From NCBI RefSeq assembly GCF_900089775.1, contig NZ_FLOB01000001.1, positions 248,001 to 312,000 of the forward strand: a stretch of 64,000 nt of DNA, in the 5' to 3' direction. Under the pieces are notes generated by a model. The model saw only the letters and a list, made by a program, of their open reading frames with translations, did not search any database and was not told the origin of the DNA. The position numbers and the translations under genes were made by a program. The stretch is from Marinomonas spartinae. Lineage in GTDB: Bacteria > Pseudomonadota > Gammaproteobacteria > Pseudomonadales > Marinomonadaceae. Below, piece after piece: positions 55,022 through 62,759 of this stretch. The stretch's first letter is position 1, and each line of letters starts with the position of its first letter.

Positions 55022-55704
55022 TCTGTACCGCTCCAATTAGCGTCTTTTGCTGACATTACTTCTACTGGCATAGCGTTGTTTTTAATTTTGTCCTTAACTT
55101 GTCTTAGTCTGGCTTCCACTGCTTTCCTGCTACTTGCGATAGCAAACCGTTCTCCGATCCACGTTTCATAATTGTAACGATGCAAATTTCTATGGGGAAC
55201 GGATTTAGCAGTTGCCCAATCATCTGGCTTATTCTTTTTATAGTTAAGCAACCAAACCCCATTCATTGGATCATTAATGCCAATTCCCCACATGTATAAA
55301 GTTAATCTAGCTTGTTGATAGCGTCCTTTGCCTGGCACTATATGATGAGCTTCGTGATTAATTGTAGGCTTGAACTCGCCCTGAGATGTGAGAAGTCGTG
55401 CAAGCTTCTCTGTCGGGTGGTGTTCTTCGTATTCTAGCTGTTCTATGTTCGCTTTTTCAGTGTATGTTCGATAGCCTTCTAGTGACTCTCTTGCTATGGC
55501 AATGGAAAGTAACCGCTGTTTCTCTTTTTGGAGGTGATCAAAGTCTCTTTGCATTTTTGCTTGCTGTTCTTTATCACTGGAAGTTTCTTTTAGGCGTTGA
55601 TCGTGGTGGGCTTTGGCTTTTAGTTCGTAATTATAGATAGCCATTTCTAGATGAGTCGGATCATTAGGGCGTTCAGGCTTAGGATAAGTGCGTAATAATG
55701 ACAT
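55018..55704 (-). CDS. AHH-family nuclease toxin
   Basis: A 228-residue protein ending in an AHH (HNH-type) nuclease domain: the eponymous AHH at 119-121 in NHEAHHIVPGKG, then GIGINDPMNGVWL and SVPHRNLHRYNYE with His171 and His175. This family occurs as C-terminal tips of polymorphic toxins. Here the N-terminal 100 residues are a charged, coiled-coil-like stretch rather than a delivery domain, so it may be a free effector, such as a type VI cargo, or a detached toxin tip. The region is more AT-rich than its flanks, suggesting transfer. Confidence 0.8.
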   Translation of the reverse strand: MSLLRTYPKPERPNDPTHLEMAIYNYELKAKAHHDQRLKETSSDKEQQAKMQRDFDHLQKEKQRLLSIAIARESLEGYRTYTEKANIEQLEYEEHHPTEKLARLLTSQGEFKPTINHEAHHIVPGKGRYQQARLTLYMWGIGINDPMNGVWLLNYKKNKPDDWATAKSVPHRNLHRYNYETWIGERFAIASSRKAVEARLRQVKDKIKNNAMPVEVMSAKDANWSGTE

Positions 55705-56035
55705 GATAAGTCCATTTATAAATGTGATCGATCAAGCTTTTAATCGTTCTTCCGTTGATGCACTCCACTCCTCCCACGGTAGTTTTGACAAAATGCTAAA
55801 AACTGTGTTCGATCAAATAGCTAAAGGCCCTTATTTACTGGGAGAAAAACTTTACGCTGTGGATATCCTTTGGGGTATCAGCTTGAAATGGTGTCGTATG
55901 TTTGGATTGATTACGACAAACCCAGTCGTTGACGCTTATATTGAACGCATCACCTCACGTCCAGCCTTCATTAGCGTTGAACAACAAGATCAAGCACTGA
56001 AACTCGGCCAAGAGTCGTTGGTAGATAAGCGATGA
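55688..56035 (+). pseudogene. Truncated glutathione S-transferase (C-terminal half)
   Basis: The translated frame gives only a GST C-terminal all-helical domain: FDKMLKTVFDQIAKGPYLLGEKLYAVDILWG in segments, then NPVVDAYIERITSRPAF. The thioredoxin-like N-terminal half that binds glutathione is missing. The recognisable part begins about 50 bases inside the frame, next to the toxin start at 55704. The toxin/immunity pair probably replaced the 5' half, and no other part of the gene was found in the window. Confidence 0.72.
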
Positions 56036-56048
56036 GTTGTAAACCATA

Positions 56049-56126
56049 TACACCTCCCTCTTACCAGGGGTAGGTGTATAGGCTTTCTGTTCCCTCCCCT
56101 TATTTAAGGGGAGGGTTAGGGAGGGG
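56049..56126. repeat. C-rich/G-rich inverted repeats downstream of hmp
   Basis: Two adjacent elements. The stronger has perfect 11-base arms CCCTCCCCTTA and TAAGGGGAGGG (56091-56114) and continues GTTAGGGAGGGG. The weaker is CCTCCCTCTTACCAGGGGTAGG at 56052-56073. Related sequences lie at 37387-37412 and 59130-59180, so this is a dispersed intergenic element that may also terminate transcription. Confidence 0.65.
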
Positions 56127-56129
56127 TTA

Positions 56130-57320
56130 TCAAACCTCTTGATGTGGGCCAAATAGTTCGTAATGAATACGATCTGCTTCCACGCCTAATGTCAGCAATT
56201 GCTGCTTCATAAACATCATAAAACCAACTGGACCACACAAGTAGAATTCGCCATTACTCAGAGGCAAGTTCGCTTTGATATCGTCTAACTGCATATAGCC
56301 TTCAAACTCACTGTCAGCCAACTCATGGGCACGTTCGTACCAAGTATATACAGACAAATCTAGAGCACCTTTTAAGCCGTTAACATGGTCTTTGAAAGAA
56401 TGTAGTCCTTCATGGGCACAGGCGTGCAAGTAACTCACAGGCTGGCTATAGTTCTGTTTGGCAAGAGTGTCTAGCATTGCTTGCATTGGTGTTAAGCCCA
56501 CGCCGCCTGAGATCAAGACCACAGGTGTGCCTTTGTCTTGGAAGTGGAAGTCCCCTGCTGGTGGCATGACGTCGATTTCATCGCCCACTTCAATATGGTT
56601 GTGTAAGTAGTTGGACATGACGCCCGCTGTATCGCCTGTACCTTCACGTTTGACACTGATGCGGTAGCTTTTGCCGTTGGCCATTGTCGATAAAGAGTAT
56701 TGGCGAATTTCATCAAATTCTGCGCCCTTAGGATGTAGCTTCACGCCCAAGTATTGGCCTGGCTGAAAGTCGATCACCGCTTGGCCATCTACTGGCTCTA
56801 AGACAAAACTGGTGACCAATTCAGATTCTGGTGTTTTGGATGCCACACGGAAACGACGGAAGCCTTCCCAGCCACCCGTTTGTGCTGCGTGTTCTTTGTA
56901 TAAATCCCCTTCCACCTTGATAAAAATTTCCGCAAGCTGAACGTAAGCTGCAGTCCATGCTTCTTCGACCTCTTTGGTGAAGGCATCGGGTGCCAGTTCA
57001 CGCAGAGTTTCAATCAAATGATGACCGACAATATCGTACTGTTCAGGTTGAATATTGAAGCTGGTGTGTTTGTGGGCAATGCGCATTACCGCGCTGGTTA
57101 ATGCTTCTAAATTGTCGATGTAAGTGGCATAAGCGGCAATCGCATTGAATAAGGCCGCAGGCTGACGGCCAGTCTTCTGATGGGTCATATTGAAGACGTT
57201 TTTCAGCTCAGGGTTGTGGGTAAACATACGGTTATAAAAATGCTCTGTGATGGCAGTACCCGCAGACGCAAGAAGTGGAATGGTCGCTTTTACTGTGTCG
57301 ATGTGCTGTTGAGATAACAT
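56130..57320 (-). CDS. hmp: Flavohaemoprotein (nitric oxide dioxygenase)
   Basis: Oxidises NO to nitrate with O2 and NAD(P)H. It is 396 residues: a globin domain (1-140) with proximal His85 and distal Tyr29 and Gln53, all at E. coli Hmp positions; an FAD domain with RQYSLS; and a NAD domain with GGVGLTPMQAML and the C-terminal YELFGPH. It is divergent from norR. A sigma-54-type promoter at 57370-57385 on the minus strand and NorR-type boxes beyond it show NO-responsive control. Confidence 0.97.
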   Translation of the reverse strand: MLSQQHIDTVKATIPLLASAGTAITEHFYNRMFTHNPELKNVFNMTHQKTGRQPAALFNAIAAYATYIDNLEALTSAVMRIAHKHTSFNIQPEQYDIVGHHLIETLRELAPDAFTKEVEEAWTAAYVQLAEIFIKVEGDLYKEHAAQTGGWEGFRRFRVASKTPESELVTSFVLEPVDGQAVIDFQPGQYLGVKLHPKGAEFDEIRQYSLSTMANGKSYRISVKREGTGDTAGVMSNYLHNHIEVGDEIDVMPPAGDFHFQDKGTPVVLISGGVGLTPMQAMLDTLAKQNYSQPVSYLHACAHEGLHSFKDHVNGLKGALDLSVYTWYERAHELADSEFEGYMQLDDIKANLPLSNGEFYLCGPVGFMMFMKQQLLTLGVEADRIHYELFGPHQEV

Positions 57321-57369
57321 CAGATAGCCCTCGTTATTGGACAGTTACGGTTTGATTCACTCTTGTTAT

Positions 57370-57385
57370 AGCGAAAGCTGTGCCA
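57370..57385 (-). promoter_or_regulatory. Sigma-54 promoter of hmp
   Basis: Minus-strand TGGCACAGCTTTCGCT has the invariant GG and GC dinucleotides ten bases apart; the -24 part is perfect (TGGCAC), the -12 part imperfect. It is 50 bases upstream of hmp, as expected for a NorR target. Confidence 0.7.
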
Positions 57386-57439
57386 ATAAATTAATTCCTT
57401 ATTTTTCAAATCATTACTGTTTTTTGTTTTTTAAAAAGA

Positions 57440-57450
57440 GTCATAATGAC
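57440..57450. promoter_or_regulatory. NorR-type box 1
   Basis: GTCATAATGAC, matching the GT-N7-AC inverted repeat bound by NorR, about 55 bases upstream of the sigma-54 promoter. Confidence 0.65.
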
Positions 57451-57483
57451 CTGATCTATATCAAGTCCTAACACTTCAAATAT

Positions 57484-57494
57484 GTCATTATGAC
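57484..57494. promoter_or_regulatory. NorR-type box 2
   Basis: GTCATTATGAC, 44 bases (about four helical turns) from box 1 and 45 bases before the norR ATG; probably also gives autoregulation. Confidence 0.65.
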
Positions 57495-57538
57495 CTATAT
57501 TGAAATTCACCTAGATTTGTCTAGAAAATGAGAACGCT

Positions 57539-59128
57539 ATGAAGCAAGTGTCGAATAATGCCTTATTGAGTTTTGCGTTGGATTTAGCCAGCGCGGTGAC
57601 CCAAGCCAATCGATTTGAGCAATTAGTGTATGCGGTAAAAGCCACCATCAATTGTGATGCGGTGGTGCTCTTGGTTCATCAACACGGAGTGTTAACCCCG
57701 ATTGCCCAGCGGGGCTTGTCGGATGATTTAATGGGTCGGCGTTTTATTATTGCAGAACACCCGCGACTTAATGAAATCTGTGCTGGGCATTATCCGGTTC
57801 GCTTTCCCGCAGACTCTGCCCTTCCTGATCCTTACGATGGCATGGTACTTGGGCATGATGAAAACCTTCCTGTGCATTCCTGCATGGGTGTGCCTTTGTA
57901 TGTGGAAGGCAAATTGATCGGGGTTGTGACGTTGGACAGTATCGAGCCCTATGTGTTTGATTCCATCGACTCTCGTGCCTTAGAAATCATCGGCAGCATG
58001 GCGTCGATGACGCTTAATACTGCAATACTGATGGAGCAGTTAGAGAATAAATCTCAACGTGCTGAACATGTATTACAAGCCATGAACGAGCAGGTCAATG
58101 AAAAAGATGGGCACATGGAAATGATCGGGCAAAGCGATGGTATGAAAGCCTTGATCCAAGCAATCAAACTGGTTGCCCCTTCCGACTTCGCTATCTTAAT
58201 TGAAGGTGAAACTGGGGTAGGCAAAGAGCTGGTGGCACGTACCCTTCATCAAGCCTCAAGTCGTGCATCGGCCCCCATGGTGTATGTGAATTGTGCGGCG
58301 ATTCCGCAACATCTGATCGAAAGCGAATTATTCGGCCATGTGAAAGGAGCATTTACGGGGGCGGATCGAGATCGTGAAGGCAAATTTCTTTTGGCCGATG
58401 GCGGCACCTTGTTTCTGGATGAAATTGGCGAGCTACCTTTGGAGGTGCAAGGAACCCTACTTCGTGCGATTCAAAACCAAGAAATTCAAGCCGTGGGTAA
58501 AGATCAAACTCGCAAAATCGATGTACGTGTCATTGCGGCGACCAATCGTCATTTAGAAACGGAAGTCGCGGAGCATCGTTTTCGAGCCGATCTTTTCCAT
58601 CGCCTAAGTGTTTTTCCAATTCAAGTGCCGCCTTTAAGAGAACTGCAAGGCGATGTGCCTTTATTAGCGGGCTTTTTTGCTGAACGCTTTCGTCGCAAGC
58701 TGGGCCTGCAGCAGCTTACCTTATCGGCATCAGCCATGAGATTGCTGGAGAGTTATCATTGGCCTGGTAACGTGCGTGAACTTGAGCATGTAATCTCCCG
58801 AGCTGCACTCTATGCTAAAGCAGCAGTGCCAACAGGGATTACCACCATTACACCCGCACACCTAACAGGGTTACAGATAGATAACACTTTTAAAAAACAG
58901 CAACAGAGTATTTTTGACACAGAGGAAAGCGTTTCAAACGCGTTTGAAGAACCCATAAATTTACGTGAAAAAACAGACGCTTATCAGCAAGGTTTGATAC
59001 TTAGTGCTTTAAAAGAAGCCGATGGTAGTTGGGCGCAATCGGCGCGATTTTTGTCGATGGACAGAGCCAATTTGGTTCGTTTAGCGAAGCGTTTGGGCGT
59101 GTCTGTCAGTAAGGAAGTGAAGGCCTGA
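57539..59128 (+). CDS. norR: NO-responsive sigma-54 activator NorR
   Basis: A 529-residue enhancer-binding protein. The N-terminal GAF domain (about 15-165) senses NO through a non-haem iron in the family. The AAA+ domain has Walker A GETGVGKE (223-230), the sigma-54-contacting GAFTGA (270-275) and Walker [15 protein letters not shown] Fis-type helix-turn-helix ends the protein ([23 protein letters not shown]). It is divergent from hmp with matching operators and a sigma-54 promoter between them. Confidence 0.95.
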   Translation: MKQVSNNALLSFALDLASAVTQANRFEQLVYAVKATINCDAVVLLVHQHGVLTPIAQRGLSDDLMGRRFIIAEHPRLNEICAGHYPVRFPADSALPDPYDGMVLGHDENLPVHSCMGVPLYVEGKLIGVVTLDSIEPYVFDSIDSRALEIIGSMASMTLNTAILMEQLENKSQRAEHVLQAMNEQVNEKDGHMEMIGQSDGMKALIQAIKLVAPSDFAILIEGETGVGKELVARTLHQASSRASAPMVYVNCAAIPQHLIESELFGHVKGAFTGADRDREGKFLLADGGTLFLDEIGELPLEVQGTLLRAIQNQEIQAVGKDQTRKIDVRVIAATNRHLETEVAEHRFRADLFHRLSVFPIQVPPLRELQGDVPLLAGFFAERFRRKLGLQQLTLSASAMRLLESYHWPGNVRELEHVISRAALYAKAAVPTGITTITPAHLTGLQIDNTFKKQQQSIFDTEESVSNAFEEPINLREKTDAYQQGLILSALKEADGSWAQSARFLSMDRANLVRLAKRLGVSVSKEVKA

Positions 59129-59129
59129 A

Positions 59130-59180
59130 ACCTCTCCCTGTCTCCCCTTTTGTCTTTCAAGGGCTGGGTTAGGGAGAGGT
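59130..59180. repeat. C-rich/G-rich inverted repeat between norR and globin gene
   Basis: AACCTCTCCCTGTCTCCCC on one side and GGGTTAGGGAGAGGTT on the other form an imperfect hairpin related to the elements at 37387 and 56049-56126. It sits between convergent genes. Confidence 0.55.
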
Positions 59181-59182
59181 TG

Positions 59183-59629
59183 TTAACTATGTTTCGCCGC
59201 GCTTACTTGTCGAATGCGTTCAGCAGGAAATTCGAGTTTGGGGAGCAAGTAAGCTTTTAAGTCATTTGGGTAGCCGAGTTCATCTAATGCGGCAGCCATA
59301 CAATTGAGCCACATGGCTTTTTCTTTATCCGTGACGATTAAGTGTGCATGGGCTTGGGGTAAACTGATTGGCCCATATTTTTTCGAAAATAACTTTTCGC
59401 CGCCCATCCAACCAGATAGAAAAGACACCAATTTATCGATGGTTAGCTCAAGGTTGTTAGGGTGCATATCAAACAAGGGGCGAAATTCAGGGGTGTTTCC
59501 CATGATGCGATAGAAGGTTTCGACTAGGATTTGTAGCCCAGTTAAACCACCAACCGCTTGTAAGGTTCCATCGCCTTCACCATAAACGGGTATATTAGTC
59601 GTTGTCATTGTCGTCGGCATCTTTTCCAT
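59183..59629 (-). CDS. Group II truncated haemoglobin
   Basis: A 148-residue 2-on-2 globin of the YjbI/trHbO type. Tyr40 (B10) in ETFYRIM, Phe/His-containing FRPLFDMHP, the proximal His near 96 in PQAHAHLIVT and the group II Trp107 in KEKAMWLNCM are visible. Such globins bind O2 or NO and can carry out NO or peroxide chemistry. Together with hmp and norR it forms an NO-defence group, although it is transcribed separately and convergent with norR. Confidence 0.92.
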   Translation of the reverse strand: MEKMPTTMTTTNIPVYGEGDGTLQAVGGLTGLQILVETFYRIMGNTPEFRPLFDMHPNNLELTIDKLVSFLSGWMGGEKLFSKKYGPISLPQAHAHLIVTDKEKAMWLNCMAAALDELGYPNDLKAYLLPKLEFPAERIRQVSAAKHS

Positions 59630-59652
59630 GAAATCACTATGAGACTTTTGCT

Positions 59653-59780
59653 CGACTACTGCGCTTGCTAATACTTTGTTAAAAACAGACTCAAAATGCT
59701 CATTTATAGGGATAAACTCCGCTTTCTCGTCTGTTTTTGCCGCGTCTTAGCGTTGCTCGTGACATCGTGCAAAGGTCTCA
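59653..59780. repeat. 128-bp dispersed repeat, copy A
   Basis: Begins CGACTACTGCGCTTGC and ends near AAAGGTCTCA. It matches 62351-62477 with about six substitutions and one single-base gap, in the same orientation. It has no open frame and no terminal inverted repeats. Confidence 0.85.
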
Positions 59781-59837
59781 CAGGGTATAAAAATGAGCAG
59801 TGATTTTAGCAAATTTTCCATTGATTTGAGAGATAAT

Positions 59838-60087
59838 TGTGGAAAAAAGAATCGGTTATCCCTCTATGCTAAACTTGGTATGGTCAATATTTTTTCTTGT
59901 CACTGTGGATAAATACAGTATCAGATCAAAAAATGAACATTTCATAGTGTGTTTCACACCAAATTGCGCTTTTTACTGCAAAAAAGTGCGTTAATTATGT
60001 ATAACTAGCACTATTTTCCACATAGGTGATTGAAAAATCGCGATGTGTATAGTATTGCCGTTACCCACAGAATCGCGATTATCCACA
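59838..60087. promoter_or_regulatory. Cluster of DnaA boxes
   Basis: Perfect TTATCCACA at 60079-60087 and its reverse TGTGGATAA at 59904-59912. One-mismatch TTTTCCACA occurs at 60014-60022 and reversed at 59838-59846, and TTACCCACA at 60061-60069. Five boxes in 250 bases of AT-rich intergenic DNA is far above chance. It may be a DnaA-titrating or reactivating site, or a DnaA-controlled promoter; oriC itself is not excluded. Confidence 0.6.
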
Positions 60088-60101
60088 AGGATCCGTTCCC
60101 A

Positions 60102-61466
60102 GTGCTCAAAAAATCTTTTCAACAGCTGCGCCATTCCTATCAAGTTGATGCCCCTCTTCATCAAAAAATCTGGCGAATGGCTTGGCCGCCCATGGTGTCG
60201 AATATCACTACGCCACTTCTCGGTTTGGTGGATACGGCGGTAGTGGGTCATCTAGGGACCGCAACGCATCTTGGTGCTGTGGCGATTGGCGGTAGTATCT
60301 TTAGCTTCCTGTTTTGGGCATTTGGCTTTTTGCGCATGGGATCCACTGGATTGACGGCGCAAGCCATGGGCCAAGAGGATGATCGGCGCGTTCGAGAGCT
60401 ATTATTGCAATCGGTGTTGATGGGAGTGTTTATCGGCTTAATGCTGATTCTATTTCGCGGGCCGATTATTGATTTGGCGATCGATCTAATGTCGCCCAGT
60501 GCCGATGTCGCACCATGGGCTCGATTGTATTGTGAGATACGAATTTTCAGTGCGCCTGCAGTATTAGCGGGCTATGCCTTAATTGGCTGGTTTTTCGGTG
60601 TGCAATATTCCAAAGGCCCACTTTGGATGTTATTGACGATTAACCTTGCGAACATGATATTCGATTACATCGCGGTCTATCATATGGGCATGGCCAGTGA
60701 TGGAGTCGCTTGGGGAACTGTACTGGCTCAATATCTTGGCGTGACCATTGCGATTGGTCTGGCATTTTTCCGCTTAAAAGGCTTTTCTGGTCAAGTACCG
60801 CTGAAGGCACTTGCTAAATGGCGGGCGTATATTGCCTTGATTCAAGTAAACCGATACTTATTTGTACGGACGATTTTACTTTTGATAGTGATGCTCTTTT
60901 TCACCGCTCAAGGGGCGCGTCAGGGAGATGATATCTTGGCGGCGAATGCGGTGTTAATGACATTTTTAATGATCATATCGAATGCGTTAGATGGTTTTGC
61001 CTTTTCTGTTGAAGCATTATGTGGTGAGTCCTATGGTCGTAAAGATAAAACTAATTTCCAAAAGGTTATGCGTCTTTCTACCTATTGGGCCCTACTTGCA
61101 GCATTGATATTAGTCGCTATTTTTTGGATTTTTGGCAATCAAATTATTGCCTTATTAACAAGTGTTCAAAGTGTTCGAAACGATGCGGCTCTGTACCTAC
61201 CTTGGCTGATTAGCTATCCTCTGTTGGGTATTTGGTCGTTTATGTTAGACGGTGTATTTATTGGTACAACCAGCGTGAAACAGATGCAAAACTCCATGAT
61301 TCTCTGTGTATTAGGCGTCTTTTTTCCGGTTTGGTATCTGTCTCAAGGGCTCGGAAACCATGGTTTATGGTTAAGCCAAGCCGCTTTGTTTGTTGCTCGC
61401 GCCATCACCTTGTATTGGTGCTATCGACAAAATATAAAAAACAATGTTTGGTTTGCTGCAAGATAG
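60102..61466 (+). CDS. MATE-family exporter (DinF-like)
   Basis: An inner-membrane Na+- or H+-coupled multidrug/metabolite exporter of 454 residues with 12 predicted helices. The MATE start IWRMAWPPMVSNITTPLLGLVDTAVVGHLG occupies residues about 22-51 (seen in overlapping parts), followed by GFLRMGSTGLTAQAMGQ; the second half repeats the fold with ALDGFAFSVEALCGESYG. The GTG at 60102 is preferred because AAGGAT lies nine bases upstream; the frame continues 24 codons further without a ribosome binding site. It abuts the convergent LldR-type gene with no gap. Confidence 0.9.
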   Translation: MLKKSFQQLRHSYQVDAPLHQKIWRMAWPPMVSNITTPLLGLVDTAVVGHLGTATHLGAVAIGGSIFSFLFWAFGFLRMGSTGLTAQAMGQEDDRRVRELLLQSVLMGVFIGLMLILFRGPIIDLAIDLMSPSADVAPWARLYCEIRIFSAPAVLAGYALIGWFFGVQYSKGPLWMLLTINLANMIFDYIAVYHMGMASDGVAWGTVLAQYLGVTIAIGLAFFRLKGFSGQVPLKALAKWRAYIALIQVNRYLFVRTILLLIVMLFFTAQGARQGDDILAANAVLMTFLMIISNALDGFAFSVEALCGESYGRKDKTNFQKVMRLSTYWALLAALILVAIFWIFGNQIIALLTSVQSVRNDAALYLPWLISYPLLGIWSFMLDGVFIGTTSVKQMQNSMILCVLGVFFPVWYLSQGLGNHGLWLSQAALFVARAITLYWCYRQNIKNNVWFAAR

Positions 61467-62243
61467 TTAATGGGGCGGTTGGTGTTCATTTCGCCGTAAT
61501 GAGCGCTGAATGCGCGTTTCTTCTTTTTGCCTGTTTAATAGATGATCTTCCACAAAGACCAAATGATCGTGTGCGGCCGCCCGGGCGGCGTTGCCATCAC
61601 CTGCCATGATGGCCTCATAAAGGGTTTTGTGTTGTGCCATCACCGCTTGTCTCGCTTGAGGTTGTTTGAACAGGTTCTGCAAGTTCGCCGAGACACTTCT
61701 AGCAAGCACTGCGTATAGACTGCGTAATGTATGCAGCAAAACGATATTGTGGGCGGCTTCTGCAATGATCATATGAAAGTCGGCATCAAGCCTTGCTTCA
61801 AGGGCAAAGTCTTGTGCTTGGTTAGCCTCGACTAAGGCATGGAAGCATCGAGTCAATTTGGCTCTATCGGCCTCGGTACTTCGCGTGGCGGCATAATAAG
61901 ATGATAAACCTTCCAAGGCATCGCGAAACTCCAATTGATCGTATAAAAACTCATCATGGGCACACAGCAGGTCTTGTAATGGATCCGCAAATGAGCTGCC
62001 AATGTTGTCTGCTACGTAAGTACCGCCACCATGTCGGCTGAATAAAATTCCCCGCGCGATTAGCTTTTGAATGGCTTCTCTGAGTGATGGGCGAGATACC
62101 TCAAAGCGGGCGGCTAATTCCCGTTCTGGTGGTAATTTTTGCCCTGGCGTAAAGCTGCCTTCAAGGATCATGCTTTCCAATTGTTGCATAATGATATCGG
62201 AGATTTTTGGTGGTTTTACACGGCTGAATGAGTCGGATGTCAT
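61467..62243 (-). CDS. lldR: GntR/FadR-family regulator, LldR/PdhR-like
   Basis: A 258-residue FCD regulator. The winged helix at residues about 14-72 reads PGQKLPPERELAARFEVSRPSLREAI in segments, then FSRHGGGTYV. The FCD domain shows the metal-binding pattern (EFRDALEG, DADFHMIIAEAAHN, QHKTLYEAI). The ATG at 62241-62243 follows AAAGGAAT. A perfect GGT-N3-ACC palindrome of the PdhR/LldR type stands before the divergent D-lactate dehydrogenase gene, so it most likely represses that gene in response to lactate. Confidence 0.88.
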   Translation of the reverse strand: MTSDSFSRVKPPKISDIIMQQLESMILEGSFTPGQKLPPERELAARFEVSRPSLREAIQKLIARGILFSRHGGGTYVADNIGSSFADPLQDLLCAHDEFLYDQLEFRDALEGLSSYYAATRSTEADRAKLTRCFHALVEANQAQDFALEARLDADFHMIIAEAAHNIVLLHTLRSLYAVLARSVSANLQNLFKQPQARQAVMAQHKTLYEAIMAGDGNAARAAAHDHLVFVEDHLLNRQKEETRIQRSLRRNEHQPPH

Positions 62244-62303
62244 CTTGTTATTCCTTTTTAGCTCAAGGATGGTATGGAACACACGGTTTCTATTTAACTT
62301 TTT

Positions 62304-62320
62304 ATAGTGGTCTGACCTAT
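62304..62320. promoter_or_regulatory. Weak LldR/PdhR-type operator
   Basis: The core TGGTCTGACCTA resembles the palindrome at 62622-62642 and lies about 60 bases upstream of the regulator start. Confidence 0.4.
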
Positions 62321-62350
62321 TTGTCTTTTATACATTTTGAGGTTTTTACA

Positions 62351-62477
62351 CGACTACTGCGCTTGCCAGTACTTTGTTAAAAACAGACTCAAAATGCTCA
62401 TTTATAGGGATAAACTCCGCTTTCTCGTCTTTTTTGCCGCGTCTTGGCGTCGCTCGTGACATCGTGTAAAGATCTCA
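62351..62477. repeat. 128-bp dispersed repeat, copy B
   Basis: Same orientation as copy A at 59653-59780, about 95% identical. It sits between the two LldR-type operators. With copy A it brackets the MATE and lldR genes. Confidence 0.85.
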
Positions 62478-62621
62478 TTTGAGATGGCGATGTTTATTTT
62501 CTGTGTATAAGTGAAAAAGTGGTAAAACCAATCAAAAATGTCGCTAAAATTCATTAAATGTCGCCAATTTAACCACTTGACAAAAGCCGTCTTGATTTCT
62601 ATTGTTGCTCTATATTCACGG

Positions 62622-62642
62622 TTAATTGGTATGACCAATTAA
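62622..62642. promoter_or_regulatory. LldR/PdhR-type operator
   Basis: Perfect nine-base arms TTAATTGGT and ACCAATTAA around ATG, matching the ATTGGT-N3-ACCAAT consensus of PdhR/LldR regulators. It is 118 bases upstream of the dehydrogenase ATG. Confidence 0.8.
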
Positions 62643-62759
62643 AAGAGTTGTCGATGTATTTGTCCAGTCGTACTCTTTTAAAATAATAAAATGCTTTGAG
62701 TTGTTTGCTTGGCTTTCAAGGAAAACGGCTTAGCAAGACCATTCACAATGGGACGTTAT

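Larger units (their letters stand above)
59630..60101. other. AT-rich intergenic region with a DnaA-box cluster
   Basis: No gene was found here. It holds repeat copy A (59653-59780), then about 300 bases of AT-rich DNA with two perfect DnaA boxes and several near matches, and finally the ribosome binding site of the MATE gene. An imperfect inverted repeat (AGTGC ... GCACT) spans 59984-60012. Confidence 0.65.
62244..62759. other. Divergent lactate control region containing a repeat copy
   Basis: A 516-base region without a gene. It holds a weaker GGT-N3-ACC site (62304-62320), repeat copy B (62351-62477) and a perfect operator (62622-62642), followed by the D-lactate dehydrogenase leader. Confidence 0.65.

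Noticed and set aside
59791-59912. 40-codon open frame in the DnaA-box region
   Set aside because: No ribosome binding site, and its stop lies within a DnaA box; it more likely reflects chance in AT-rich DNA.
59630-60101. Main chromosomal origin oriC
   Set aside because: None of dnaA, dnaN, rpmH, mnmG or parAB is adjacent, and no AT-rich 13-mer array was recognised. Kept as a DnaA-box cluster only.
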